Of a DNA stretch of 64,000 nucleotides, positions 34,996 to 44,513 are shown piece after piece; position 1 is the stretch's first letter, and the number at the start of each line of letters is the position of its first letter. The DNA is from Planctomycetota bacterium. Lineage in GTDB: Bacteria > Planctomycetota > UBA1135. The stretch is taken from the NCBI GenBank assembly GCA_021776795.1, contig JAJFFC010000005.1, forward strand, positions 62,001 to 126,000, in the 5' to 3' direction. Both the position numbers and the translations under genes were made by a program. A model generated the notes under the pieces. The model saw only the letters and a list, made by a program, of their open reading frames with translations. It searched no databases and was not told the origin of the DNA.

Positions 34996-35958
34996 CTATT
35001 CGGTAGGGACGCTCTCAAACAGAGCGCTTACGGATTCTTCACGGTGAATTCGGGTCACGGCCCGTGCCAACAAAGGCGCCACCGAAACCACTTTTAGGTT
35101 GTCGGGCAGCTCACCACGGAGGGCTATTGTATTCGAAACCAGCACCTCCTCGACAGGACAATTCTGAAGTCTTTCTACGGCCGGTCCACAGAGGACCGCG
35201 TGAGAGGCCGCGATGAACACCCGTTCGGCCCCCTTTTCCTTCAGAATCCGCGCTGCCTCGGTCACGGTGCCGGCGGTGGAGATCATGTCGTCGGTGAGGA
35301 GGACCTCTTTGCCATCGACTTCGCCGATGACATGCTCCATCACCACGGAATCGCCGCTGGTACGGCGCTTATCGACGATGGTCAGGGGCACATTCAGGGC
35401 TTTTGCCCAGGCGCGCGCCAGCTTGACACCGCCGACGTCTGGAGAACAGATGACCAGATTTTCCAGATTGACCCGGTCCATGACGGCCTCTTGCAGCGCC
35501 GGGCGGGCCCAAAGGTGGTCTACCGGGATGTCAAAGAAGCCCTGAATCTGTTGCGCGTGCAAATCGATGGTCAAAACGCGATTCACCCCAGCGGAAACCA
35601 GGGCATTGGCCATGACTTTGGCTGAAATCGGCACGCGCCCCTCGTCTTTGCGGTCCTTGCGCGCATAGCCAAAATAAGGCATGACCGCAGTGATGCGCCC
35701 AGCACTGGCGCGGCGCAAGGTATCCACCATGAGCAAAAGCTCGATCATGTTCTCGTTGACTGGCGGGCAAGTGGGCTGCACGACAAAGACATCGGAGCCG
35801 CGCATGTCTTCATGCAGCTTGATGTCAATCTCTCCATCGGGGAAGCGGCCAACATAAGCCGAGGTCATGGGGACATCGAGGTGGCCCGCAATCTCGTTGG
35901 CGAGATCGGGGTGTGCGGTGCCACTAACGAGTTTGAGGCGGGAATCCTTGTAGCTCAT
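34996..35958 (-). CDS. prs: ribose-phosphate pyrophosphokinase
   Basis: 320 residues, standard class I PRPP synthetase length. It makes PRPP from ribose-5-phosphate and ATP for nucleotide, His and Trp synthesis. Motifs: GRFPDGEIDIKLHEDMRGSD, FGYARKDRKDEGRVPISAKV (ATP loop), TIDLHAQQIQGFFDIPVDHL and LLTDDMISTAGTVTEAARIL (PRPP-binding site). It is 15 bases after glmU. Confidence 0.96.
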   Translation of the reverse strand: MSYKDSRLKLVSGTAHPDLANEIAGHLDVPMTSAYVGRFPDGEIDIKLHEDMRGSDVFVVQPTCPPVNENMIELLLMVDTLRRASAGRITAVMPYFGYARKDRKDEGRVPISAKVMANALVSAGVNRVLTIDLHAQQIQGFFDIPVDHLWARPALQEAVMDRVNLENLVICSPDVGGVKLARAWAKALNVPLTIVDKRRTSGDSVVMEHVIGEVDGKEVLLTDDMISTAGTVTEAARILKEKGAERVFIAASHAVLCGPAVERLQNCPVEEVLVSNTIALRGELPDNLKVVSVAPLLARAVTRIHREESVSALFESVPTE

Positions 35959-35973
35959 GGGACGGGAGTTTGC

Positions 35974-37233
35974 TTAGGACCGAGATTGAGGAAAGGGTTT
36001 GGCGGGAACACCAATCACGGTGCTGCCCGGGGCGACGTCGTGTTTGGCCGTGACCACGGAGCCTGCGCCAGTAGTGGCGCCATCGCCGATAGTGACAGGT
36101 GCGACTAAGACCGAACCAGAGCCAATAAAGGCACGTTCGCCGATGACGGTTTGGTGCTTGTGTTTGCCATCGTAGTTCGCGGTGATCGTGCCGCAACCAA
36201 TGTTGGCGTGAGCACCAACGCGAACATCGCCGAGGTAAGTCAGGTGCTTACTTTTCGCACCTTCTGCTAGGTGCGCGTTTTTGGTTTCGACAAAGTTACC
36301 CACGGCGGCGTTCTGCTCCAGAACCGTTCCTGGACGCAGGTGCGCAAAGGGCCCGACCACCGCTCCGGGGCCAATCTCGACACCGCGGCGAATCACGCAA
36401 AAGGGCATCAAATGGGCACTTGGGGCAATCGCCACGCCGGCCTCAATATAGGTGCTGGCGGGGTCATCAATCACCACGCCAGAAGCAAGGTGCCCTTGCA
36501 AAATCCGTTCACGCAAGAGCAGAGATGCGGTAGCAAACTGCGCAAGATCGTTGACTCCGAACACTTGCTCGCCATCGTCTTCCAAGCAAACCGTGGCACC
36601 ACCACGCGACTGCAACACTTGTACTGCGGCATCGGTGAGGTAGATCTCACCCTGGGCGTTATCACTGTTGACGCCAGCGAGTGCCTCACGCAGCGGGCCC
36701 ATTTCTAAAACAAAGACACCCGAGTTGATCTCTTGAATCTGCTTTTGCTCGTCGTCAGCATCGGCCTCTTCGACAATCGCCTGCAATTCCCCTTCTGCGC
36801 CACGCATGATGCGCCCCAAACCGGTGGGGTCCTCGACCAGCGCGGTCAACATGGCATTGTCATGCTCGGTCAATAACTGCAAGGTCTCCCCCTCTAAAAG
36901 CGGGGTGTCACCACACAGAATCAACAAGCGCCCGTCCTCAGGGAGCACCTCAAGCGCACAACGCACGGCATCGCCGGTGCCTCGTGCCACTTCTTGAATC
37001 ACCACCTGCCAATCGCGGTGACCGGCCTTCTCCAGCCAAGCCTCAATCGGCTCGCGATGGCGCGGGCCCAACACCAGAGTTTTGGCACTGGTCGCCAAGT
37101 CTTCGGTGGCGGCAAAAATATGCTCGAGCAGCGGGCGGCCGCATAAAGGCAGCAATGCCTTGGGTCCACCGGTACGAATGCGCGTGGACTCGCCTCCGGC
37201 GAGGATGAGGACATGCAGGGACGAATCGGCCAT
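35974..37233 (-). CDS. glmU: bifunctional GlcNAc-1-P uridyltransferase / glucosamine-1-P acetyltransferase
   Basis: 419 residues from the ATG at 37233; the longer ORF would extend through the promoter. The N-terminal uridyltransferase has a variant signature, LAGGESTRIRTGGPKALLPL, where most GlmU have LAAGxGTRM. The C-terminal left-handed beta-helix acetyltransferase has VGNFVETKNAHL, KSKHLTYLGDVRVGAHANIGCGTITANYDG and GSGSVLVAPVTIGD. The C-terminal tail is shorter than E. coli's (456 residues). It supplies UDP-GlcNAc for peptidoglycan and for the lipid A genes in this window. Confidence 0.9.
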   Translation of the reverse strand: MADSSLHVLILAGGESTRIRTGGPKALLPLCGRPLLEHIFAATEDLATSAKTLVLGPRHREPIEAWLEKAGHRDWQVVIQEVARGTGDAVRCALEVLPEDGRLLILCGDTPLLEGETLQLLTEHDNAMLTALVEDPTGLGRIMRGAEGELQAIVEEADADDEQKQIQEINSGVFVLEMGPLREALAGVNSDNAQGEIYLTDAAVQVLQSRGGATVCLEDDGEQVFGVNDLAQFATASLLLRERILQGHLASGVVIDDPASTYIEAGVAIAPSAHLMPFCVIRRGVEIGPGAVVGPFAHLRPGTVLEQNAAVGNFVETKNAHLAEGAKSKHLTYLGDVRVGAHANIGCGTITANYDGKHKHQTVIGERAFIGSGSVLVAPVTIGDGATTGAGSVVTAKHDVAPGSTVIGVPAKPFPQSRS

Positions 37234-37244
37234 GGCGCGGCAGG

Positions 37245-37250
37245 AGTATA
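37245..37250 (-). promoter_or_regulatory. putative -10 element of glmU
   Basis: TATACT on the minus strand, 11 bases before the glmU ATG. It likely starts the glmU-prs-rplY-pth transcript with a very short leader. Confidence 0.5.
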
Positions 37251-37291
37251 GCTCGACCGAAGGCCCGGCTGACGCGTGGGCGGGCAACCGT

Positions 37292-37297
37292 TATTCT
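37292..37297 (+). promoter_or_regulatory. putative -10 element of psd
   Basis: TATTCT on the plus strand, 9 bases before the GTG start at 37307. GAGGCGG in between may be a weak Shine-Dalgarno, but the transcript would start at about that point. Confidence 0.45.
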
Positions 37298-37306
37298 GAG
37301 GCGGTC

Positions 37307-38167
37307 GTGGACCTGCGAACCCTCGCCACCATCCCGGCTGTGCCGCGTCGCGGCCTGTCGCGTCTTGCCGGTTCGGCAGCCCGTATGCCCTTACCTGTCG
37401 GTATGCGCGCACGGGTCTGGGGCATGCTGGCCAAGCGCCTAGGCATCGACCCCAGCTCGGTCCCCGGCAAGCTCGAAGACTATCCCAGCTTTCTGAGCTT
37501 ATTCACCCGCGGCCTGCCCGAAGATTCGCGGCCCCTGCCGCCAGGCGAGGAATGGCTCTCCCCGGCCGACGGACTCTTGGTGGCTAGCTCGCAAATGCGC
37601 CCGGAAGGCACTTGGCTGATTAAGGGGGTCCCCTACAGCACCAAAGAATTGCTGTGTGGAGCCTCGGCCCGCGATTTGGCCAGCTATCGCGCCCTGCAGA
37701 TTTACCTCGCCCCGCGCGATTACCACCGCTACCACGCACCCTGCGACCTGCAGATTGAGGCCGCCTACCAACAGCCCGGCGATTTGCAGCCAGTGGATCC
37801 GGTGCTGGTGCGTCGGTCGATGCGAGTCTTGTTGCGCAATCGAAGAGTCCTTCTGCGCTGTCGCTCCCTGACCGACGGCACCCGCTTCGCCTTACTCTTT
37901 GTCGGTGCGTTTAATGTCGGCGGAATGCGCTTCGTGTTTGATCGCACCTTGGGCCAGCCGCCACTCAGTGAAGGCGAGCGCCTTTACCAACCAGCGGTGG
38001 TCTGTGAACGCGGCAGTGAACTGGGGCAGTTTGAGTTTGGCTCTACGGTAGTGCTGTTTACCCCGCCTGGTTTACGCCCACTGGTGGAAGAGGGTGATCG
38101 CGTTTCCGCACGCACACCGCTGTTCAGCACCCGCCCCTTAATCACGGGCGACGAGTTTCATGACTAA
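37307..38167 (+). CDS. psd: phosphatidylserine decarboxylase proenzyme
   Basis: 286 residues from the GTG at 37307; the track's ATG lies antisense inside glmU. PSD makes phosphatidylethanolamine and cleaves itself to form a pyruvoyl group. FEFGSTVVLFTPPG holds the processing site as GST preceded by Phe where most have LGST. Conserved SPADGLLV, YLAPRDYHRYHAPCD (metal/catalytic His) and FVGAFNVGGMRF support the family. The following CMD-like gene overlaps by 8 bases. Confidence 0.9.
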   Translation: MDLRTLATIPAVPRRGLSRLAGSAARMPLPVGMRARVWGMLAKRLGIDPSSVPGKLEDYPSFLSLFTRGLPEDSRPLPPGEEWLSPADGLLVASSQMRPEGTWLIKGVPYSTKELLCGASARDLASYRALQIYLAPRDYHRYHAPCDLQIEAAYQQPGDLQPVDPVLVRRSMRVLLRNRRVLLRCRSLTDGTRFALLFVGAFNVGGMRFVFDRTLGQPPLSEGERLYQPAVVCERGSELGQFEFGSTVVLFTPPGLRPLVEEGDRVSARTPLFSTRPLITGDEFHD

Positions 38168-38750
38168 ATATCTGGGCCCTTCCATCCAGGTTTGGGCTGC
38201 GTTGTTCGCACAGGACGCAGACCGATTGGTGATTGCGTCCGAGGCACTGCGTCAGGAGGCAAGTGATGATTATCTGCGCGAGGTCCTTCATCTCGCTCAC
38301 TTGTATGTCGGCTTTCCTCGAGTCGTCCAAGCCTTGAATCATTTGCCGCCAGCAGAGTCTCAAGCGAACCGTCCCCCCCGCCGAGAAGGCGCCCGCCAGC
38401 AATTAGGGGAGCAAAGTTTTCGCGAGATCTACGGCGAAGATGCTGACCCGGTATTGGAACACCTGCGCAAACTCGATCCTCAGTTTGCTGATTTGGTGCT
38501 TGGCCATGCCTATGGCGAGGTGTTCGCGCAAAGCCTACTGGATTTGATGACTCGAGAGCGATTAAGCGTTTTGGCCTTGTTGGCGACCAATTGCGAATTA
38601 CAGGCACGCTCTCATATGCGCGCTTGTCTCCGCCATGGCGCCACTGTGGACCAGATGCACGCCGACCTACGACTGGCGAACTGGCTGAGTCCAGAGCAGA
38701 TTGCTCTCGGCGACCACTGCTTGCAAGAAGAGCAGGCGCGACGGTCATGA
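38160..38750 (+). CDS. carboxymuconolactone decarboxylase/AhpD-fold protein
   Basis: 196 residues, all-helical, with two CMD-like halves. The second half contains LDLMTRERLSVLALLATNCE...ARSHMRACLRHGAT, close to the CMD consensus. The thiol pair of AhpD (CxxC) is absent, so a peroxidase-reductant role is unlikely. The decarboxylase-type active site is also not obvious. It is coupled to psd upstream and to the MFS gene downstream (ATGA). Confidence 0.65.
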   Translation: MTKYLGPSIQVWAALFAQDADRLVIASEALRQEASDDYLREVLHLAHLYVGFPRVVQALNHLPPAESQANRPPRREGARQQLGEQSFREIYGEDADPVLEHLRKLDPQFADLVLGHAYGEVFAQSLLDLMTRERLSVLALLATNCELQARSHMRACLRHGATVDQMHADLRLANWLSPEQIALGDHCLQEEQARRS

Positions 38751-40006
38751 ATCAGGTTCTGCGTGATGTCCGCAGTTATTTCCTGCTACTTGGCACGCAG
38801 TTTTTGACCGTCATCAATGACAACTTATTTAAGCAATCCGTCCTGCTTCTCGCGGTGAGCCGACAAGGCCAAGAGGGTCACCTGCAATCTATGGCCCAGG
38901 CCCTTTTCTCGCTTCCGTTTTTGCTGTTCGCCGTGCTGGCGGGAGATTGCGCGGATCGTTGGCCCAAACGCACCATTTTGATTGCCGCAAAATTCGCAGA
39001 AGCCGTCATCATGGTCTTGGCTGCTGCCGCCTTTTGGTATGGCGCACTGTGGCCACTACTCGGCGTGGTGTTCCTGATGGGCGCACAATCCTCCTTTTTG
39101 GGGCCAGCCAAGTATGGATCCCTACCCGAACTCAGTACCCAAGAGGGCTTGCCACGGGCCAACGGCCTGTTTCAGGCCAGCGTGTTGGGTGCCATCCTGC
39201 TCGGCACCGGGGCTGCAGGTCATGTCGCCGAGTCAGCCCTGCCCTACCTTGCGCTAGGTATGACCATCACCGCCCTCGTCGGCGCCGGACTGGCCATGGG
39301 AATGCGTGCCCAACTGGTGACCTCCCCTCCTGCGGCATTGCGCTTCAACCCGCTTCGACGCCTACGCGAAGGTTGGGCCGATGCCGCCAAACGCGCCGGC
39401 CTTAGACCCGCACTCTGGGGACATGCCCTGTTTTGGATGGTCGGCAGCCTGATGCTCCTGGCTTGGAATGAATTCCTGGCCTTGGATGAGCAAGGCATTT
39501 CCGAGGTCGCGGTATCCAGCGGGGACTGGTCGATTGGCTTGGCCGTCCTCAGTGTGTTCATGGCCATCGGTGCCTTGATTGCTGGGCAGTTACAGCGCAC
39601 CGCCATTCGCCGCAGCCTGGTTGGGTTCGGCTCTTGTGGCATGGCAGTCGGGTTCTTGGCCGCCTCCGTAGTGCCCACCGAACCATGGCCATTGTTCCTG
39701 TGCATGGCCACCGCCAGTTTCTTCAGTGGTTTCTACTTGATCCCTCTGCGCACTTTGGTGCAGAAGATTCCACCCCACCATGCACTCGGCGCGACTTTAG
39801 GCACCAGCCAAATGCTCGACTTTGGCTTTATCTTTTTTGGCGCGATGTTGCGCCCCTTGCTCACGTTGGCTGGTGTGGATTCGCAGGGGCTGCTTGGTTT
39901 TCTTGGCTTGATTTTGTTGCTCACGCTGGTGCCTCTGATGCGCCACCTACCCCCACAAGTGGCGCTTAGTGAGGGCGCAGGCGCAGACGAAGCTCGGTCA
40001 AGCTAA
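38747..40006 (+). CDS. MFS transporter, possibly lysophospholipid-type
   Basis: 419 residues from the ATG at 38747 (ATGA overlap). Twelve or so hydrophobic helices; the first part FLTVINDNLFKQSVLLL is typical of LplT-like carriers that flip lysophospholipids, and the DRWPKRTILIAAKFAE loop is the MFS A-type motif. Proximity to psd fits a phospholipid role, but there is no acyltransferase domain as in Aas/LplT fusions. The last 41 bases overlap the convergent kinase gene. Confidence 0.72.
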   Translation: MNQVLRDVRSYFLLLGTQFLTVINDNLFKQSVLLLAVSRQGQEGHLQSMAQALFSLPFLLFAVLAGDCADRWPKRTILIAAKFAEAVIMVLAAAAFWYGALWPLLGVVFLMGAQSSFLGPAKYGSLPELSTQEGLPRANGLFQASVLGAILLGTGAAGHVAESALPYLALGMTITALVGAGLAMGMRAQLVTSPPAALRFNPLRRLREGWADAAKRAGLRPALWGHALFWMVGSLMLLAWNEFLALDEQGISEVAVSSGDWSIGLAVLSVFMAIGALIAGQLQRTAIRRSLVGFGSCGMAVGFLAASVVPTEPWPLFLCMATASFFSGFYLIPLRTLVQKIPPHHALGATLGTSQMLDFGFIFFGAMLRPLLTLAGVDSQGLLGFLGLILLLTLVPLMRHLPPQVALSEGAGADEARSS

Positions 40007-42569
40007 AGGTCGATGTGGTGGTCAACAGGAAACGACCACGCCAGGAAGAATCTGGTTGCCAGGGAGCCACCATCAAGCCATCGAGGGAAACCTCGCGCCC
40101 GTTCCAGGCAAGAACCTGACGCCCACCACCAGGCTGAATGCCGAAGCCCTCGGAGCGGCGACCAGCTACTCGTAAAGAAGGCAACAGTCTGCCGCCGGGG
40201 TGCACCAAGGTGATGTCCTTCAGCCACTGCACGCGTTTCGGCGCAATGGCACTGGCAGCAAGGTCCCATTGCAGAGACCACTCCAACAAATCAGCTTGGC
40301 GAATCTCTTGGCGTAGATCGAGTTCCCAGGTCTTCTCAATCACCACCTTCTCGATTTGCACTTCCAAATTGCCGTCGCTCATGCGGGTGAATTTGGCCTG
40401 AGGATACACCCGCAAAATCGCCCGTTCCAAACTCTCGCGACGGTCCCCGCTGGCCACCGCTTCGACAGGACCATCGGGTTGAGGCGCAATAGCCTCTGGG
40501 TTGGTAACCTGAGGCTCCCCCGAGGATCCCGGAGTTTGCGGCGTGGCCCGACCCTGCAGATCTAGCTCCTGTTGCCACAGCCATAACCACAATCTTGGCT
40601 GCCATTCTTCTGGGGTGGTCGCCGCGGGCACCAAGCGCATGCGCGCAATGGATTCCTCCAATCGTCCCTGGCACCAAAGCAGCTGGGCAATGAGCCAATC
40701 TTCTTGGTCTCCATCGAGCCATTTCACGACCTCGGCGGCATTCAAATCAAGCAGGGGGATCAGCACCAAGGTTTGGCCGAAGTAATCCAGGGCGTAGCCA
40801 TCTTCATCGGGCACCAAAGTGCCGCTGACGATCGACCCCGTTTTCATGGTTAGGGTGAGAGTTTGGCCGACGTTCTCGCGCAGGCGACCTTCCAGACGAC
40901 GATCTAGCGCCAAAAGCTCATCAATGCGCACCACTTCGGCACGAGCCTCGGTGGATTGCAAAAGGGCCTTGGGCTCCAATCCGTCCCAACGCTGACGAGC
41001 TTCGGCAAATCGACCCTCGCGCAGTAAACGTTGGCCAGATTGCAGGAGCTGAGGAACTCTGGCTAGGGCCAACTCAAGATTGGCCGCTTCGGCCTCAGCT
41101 TCCAAACTCGCCGACGCCAAACGAAGTCGGCCACGCGGATCGGCTGCGCCAGGGCGCAGGGGAAGGTCCCCTACCATTAAGCCTGTGCGTTGCCAGGCAT
41201 CTTCCACATCGCGCACCCACAGGTCGACCTGGAAGTTCCCGCGCACCATGGCTGCGCGCGCCATCCTGACGCGTTGGTCCAAAAGATCTAGAGCCTGTCC
41301 AGCAATGCGTTCTGCCGCAGCATCGACTTGGATGCGGCTTTCGGCAAGGAAACTTCGACGCTCTTGCAGGAATCCGACCGGGGCATCGGCGGGAGATTCT
41401 GCTCCCTCTAACTCACTCAGTAAATCAAGAGCTTGGCGCAATGCCCCATCGGCCAAGGCTAGTTCAAAACCCTGGCGTTGACTGCGACTCCACCGCGCAA
41501 AGGCTGCGCCGGCATCGGTTTGCGGAAGGTTCTCGGTTTGGTTCGCTGGCGGATTGACCGGCAGGTTTTGTCCCTGGCCCTGGTCTTCGGCCGCAACTTG
41601 ATTGGGGTCATCCCCGAGAAGACTGGGGCCAGATCCCAGCCATTGCCATGGCTTTGCCCACCACAGCCCAGCCACAAGCATCGGGGTGACCACGGCGGCC
41701 AGCAGACGGCGGCGGCGCTGACGATGACGATTGCGTGTCATTAAGCGCGGCGGATGCCCCAAGAGAACTCGGCCGAGATCATGACCGAAATCGCGCACGC
41801 GTGCGTAGCGGCGTTCGACATCTTTGGCCATCGCCGTCTCCACGACTTTGGCCAATGCCACGGGCACTTCTTCGGGAAGCGGCAAGGGCGCTTCATGCAT
41901 GACTCGGTGAATCACTTCGCCGACTCCCTTGCCTTGAAATGGAGGGCCTCCGGACAAGGCATGGTGCAGGGTGGCACCGAGGGAATAAATGTCCGCCTGC
42001 TCATCGACGGTGGAGGGGTCGCGCGCCTGTTCCGGACTCATATAGGCCGGGCTGCCCAAGGCAGCGCCTTGGCGGGTCAAGGTGGTGTCTTCTTCACGCC
42101 GCACCAGACCAAGGTCCGCGAGCACGGCCCCGCGCTGCGGATGCAACAGAATGTTGTGTGGTTTCACATCGCGGTGAATCGCACCTGCACGATGCAAACG
42201 ATCCAATGCGCGTGCAATTTGGACACCAAAGCGACACGCTTGCTCCCATTCGAGTGGCTGTTCCTGCAAACGCGCGCGCAAGGTTGGACCATCGATGAAC
42301 TCCAATAATAAAGCTGGACAGCCATTGACCTCGGCAGTGCCGTGCCCATGCACCAATTGCGGGTGGTCCAGTGCTTGGAGCATTTGCGCTTCTCGCTTCC
42401 AGCGTTCGCGCAAACGCGGGTCGCGCGCCACACTGGCGCGCAAAATTTTCAGCGCAAAAGGCCGTCCCTGTTCATCTTCGACCAACAACACTCGGCTTAA
42501 TGGCGACTCACCGAGAGCGCGCACAAACCGCAAGCCAGAGGGCAGGGTGACCGGCGTGGGCTCAGTCAG
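39966..42569 (-). CDS. transmembrane serine/threonine protein kinase (Hanks type), CTG start
   Basis: About 867 residues if translation begins at the CTG at 42569, six bases after a perfect AGGAGG; the track's start is a TTG further upstream. The kinase domain (about 10-275) has the VAIK-type FALKILRA, IHRDVKPHNILL catalytic loop, DLGLV in place of DFG, and GSPAYMSPEQARD. A single membrane helix (LLAAVVTPMLVAGLWWA, around 305) is followed by a ~550-residue extracytoplasmic region of helical and beta segments with no named domain. The gene overlaps the FHA-sigma54 activator gene, so the two form a signalling pair. Confidence 0.88.
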   Translation of the reverse strand: MTEPTPVTLPSGLRFVRALGESPLSRVLLVEDEQGRPFALKILRASVARDPRLRERWKREAQMLQALDHPQLVHGHGTAEVNGCPALLLEFIDGPTLRARLQEQPLEWEQACRFGVQIARALDRLHRAGAIHRDVKPHNILLHPQRGAVLADLGLVRREEDTTLTRQGAALGSPAYMSPEQARDPSTVDEQADIYSLGATLHHALSGGPPFQGKGVGEVIHRVMHEAPLPLPEEVPVALAKVVETAMAKDVERRYARVRDFGHDLGRVLLGHPPRLMTRNRHRQRRRRLLAAVVTPMLVAGLWWAKPWQWLGSGPSLLGDDPNQVAAEDQGQGQNLPVNPPANQTENLPQTDAGAAFARWSRSQRQGFELALADGALRQALDLLSELEGAESPADAPVGFLQERRSFLAESRIQVDAAAERIAGQALDLLDQRVRMARAAMVRGNFQVDLWVRDVEDAWQRTGLMVGDLPLRPGAADPRGRLRLASASLEAEAEAANLELALARVPQLLQSGQRLLREGRFAEARQRWDGLEPKALLQSTEARAEVVRIDELLALDRRLEGRLRENVGQTLTLTMKTGSIVSGTLVPDEDGYALDYFGQTLVLIPLLDLNAAEVVKWLDGDQEDWLIAQLLWCQGRLEESIARMRLVPAATTPEEWQPRLWLWLWQQELDLQGRATPQTPGSSGEPQVTNPEAIAPQPDGPVEAVASGDRRESLERAILRVYPQAKFTRMSDGNLEVQIEKVVIEKTWELDLRQEIRQADLLEWSLQWDLAASAIAPKRVQWLKDITLVHPGGRLLPSLRVAGRRSEGFGIQPGGGRQVLAWNGREVSLDGLMVAPWQPDSSWRGRFLLTTTSTFSLTELRLRLRPH

Positions 42570-44490
42570 AAGAGTCCTCCTGGTCTTCCCGGTCTTCCTT
42601 GTCCCCGCCAGCAAGATTGTATTTTTCGATCTTGCGCAACAAAGTAAACCGGGTAATGCCTAAGAGCTTGGCCGCACGTGATCGGTTATTCGGCTCTTGT
42701 TCTAAAGCCATTTGAATGGCGCGAATCTCTAAAGCTTTGACGCGTTCGGTTAAGGGCAAACTGCTGTCATCTTCGACCAAATTGGTCTTGTCGGCGGCAG
42801 CCACTTCCAAAATCACTGGGGAAAGCTCCTCGACCTGCACCTCTCCTTCTCCAAGCAAAGTTAGGCGGCGCATTTCATTGCGAAGCTGCCGTACGTTGCC
42901 TGGCCAAGAGTATTGGGTCAGACGCTCCATTGCCGCGGCGCCCACGGTGCGGGTGGTTCTGCCTTGATCTGCAGCTTCAAGAACCAAGAAGTGTTCGGAC
43001 AACAAAGGCACATCGCCTTCGCGGTCGCGCAAGGGAGGCAACCGCAAGGAAACCACCTTGAGGCGGTAAAACAAGTCTTCCCGAAAACGTCCCTGTTCGA
43101 CTCGCTCTTGCAAGGAAACATTGGAAGCCGCAATCACGCGCACCTGGATATGGCGCACCTCATTGCTTCCCACGCGGCGAATCTCACCTTCTTGCAAAAC
43201 GCGTAGAAGACGCGCCTGCATGGCTTCGGACATTTCCGCCACTTCGTCCAAGAACATGATGCCGCCATCTGCTTCCTCGAAGCGGCCTTTGCGGTCGCGA
43301 GTCGCCCCGGTGAAGGCGCCTTTGACATGGCCGAAGAGCTCAGATTCCAACAAAGAATCAGGTAGTGCACCACAATTTTCAACCACAAAGGGGCGATCAG
43401 CCTTGCGGCCATGCAGGTGCAAGGCGCGGGCCACAAGCTCTTTGCCAGTCCCACTCTCCCCCTCAATGACCACCGGAACATCGCTATCCAAGATCCGCTC
43501 CATTTGTCCAAAGAGCTCTTGCATGGCGGGCGAGGTGCCATAAAGGCCGTGGAATCCACCGCCTGTTGGCGTATCCAGGGCAGACTGGGGGCCTTCATTG
43601 CGGCGACCTAATTGCCGTTCCAGGCGAGTTAGCCGGCGCTGCATTCGTTGCCGACGTTGGCTTTCCAAGCTGGAGCCAAGGTGACTCGCAGCCATTCCGG
43701 CCAATCCACCGATGAGTTCGGCATCGCGCTGACGAAAGGCTGCCACGGTCATACGGTGATCCACCGCCAGGAGACCAAGGGCCTCACCGCGAAAACGCAA
43801 AGGCACCGCAAGCACCGAGCGCAAGCCAAGATCGCTGATGCTCTCCACGCCAGCGAACTCGCCATCGGAGGCGGCATCGCGTAACAACACAGGCGCCTTG
43901 GCTTTCGCTGTTGCCTCTAACAAAGTGCGCGAAAATTTCCGCTCCGGTGCGCTCACTGGTTCACGCGCAAAATTGCGCGCAAGAGCAAGAGAAACCTTGC
44001 CATCTTCCAGCAGGAACAAGAAACCACGCTCTGCGCGACAAAGTGACACCGCGGCGTCGACCAATAAAGCGGCCACGCGTTCGACGCGATCTTCTTGATC
44101 TAGCGTTCGCGCCACCGCCAACATCGTGCGCAGGGTGTCTTCTTCTTGAGGAGTTTCCTGGGTGCGCGTGGATTCCATCGCAGCAAGGCGCTCGGCCAAT
44201 CCCCCCGTCAGGCGAATGGTCGTGCCACCGATTTGGATGATGTCTTGCGCGGTCAATGGACGGCGGTCGATTTGTTGTCCATCAATCCAGGTGCCATTTG
44301 CTGAACCCAAATCGACCAAAAACACCTCTTCGCCAAGACGCTCCAGGCGACAATGCCGACGCGAAGCCATGGGGTCATCGAGGCGGACATCGCAATCGGA
44401 ACCACGGCCAATCAACACCGTGTCCCCATCTACGCTCACCACCTGGCGCAGCTGGTCGCGTTCAAGACTAATCTCCAGGGGCACTTCCAT
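42562..44490 (-). CDS. FHA-GAF-sigma54 activator (NtrC/EBP family)
   Basis: About 642 residues from the second ATG (44490), which sits 7 bases after a TATCCT hexamer. Domains in order: FHA (about 1-95; LIGRGSDCDVRLDDPMASRRHC, LGSANGTWIDG), GAF (about 120-280), AAA+ (about 315-550) with Walker A GESGTGKE, GAFTGA as KGAFTGATRDRKG and Walker B GGIMFLDEV, then a Fis-type HTH (NNRSRAAKLLGITRFTLLRKI). It should activate sigma54 promoters. Phosphothreonine binding by the FHA domain, probably to a substrate of the neighbouring kinase, would be the input. Confidence 0.93.
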   Translation of the reverse strand: MEVPLEISLERDQLRQVVSVDGDTVLIGRGSDCDVRLDDPMASRRHCRLERLGEEVFLVDLGSANGTWIDGQQIDRRPLTAQDIIQIGGTTIRLTGGLAERLAAMESTRTQETPQEEDTLRTMLAVARTLDQEDRVERVAALLVDAAVSLCRAERGFLFLLEDGKVSLALARNFAREPVSAPERKFSRTLLEATAKAKAPVLLRDAASDGEFAGVESISDLGLRSVLAVPLRFRGEALGLLAVDHRMTVAAFRQRDAELIGGLAGMAASHLGSSLESQRRQRMQRRLTRLERQLGRRNEGPQSALDTPTGGGFHGLYGTSPAMQELFGQMERILDSDVPVVIEGESGTGKELVARALHLHGRKADRPFVVENCGALPDSLLESELFGHVKGAFTGATRDRKGRFEEADGGIMFLDEVAEMSEAMQARLLRVLQEGEIRRVGSNEVRHIQVRVIAASNVSLQERVEQGRFREDLFYRLKVVSLRLPPLRDREGDVPLLSEHFLVLEAADQGRTTRTVGAAAMERLTQYSWPGNVRQLRNEMRRLTLLGEGEVQVEELSPVILEVAAADKTNLVEDDSSLPLTERVKALEIRAIQMALEQEPNNRSRAAKLLGITRFTLLRKIEKYNLAGGDKEDREDQEDSSD

Positions 44491-44497
44491 CATCGAA

Positions 44498-44507
44498 AGG
44501 ATACCCT
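44498..44507. promoter_or_regulatory. overlapping divergent -10 elements (sigma54 activator / YkgJ-like)
   Basis: TATCCT on minus (44503-44498), 7 bases before ATG 44490, and TACCCT on plus (44502-44507), 6 bases before ATG 44514. The hexamers overlap by two bases. Confidence 0.4.
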
Positions 44508-44513
44508 GTTGCG

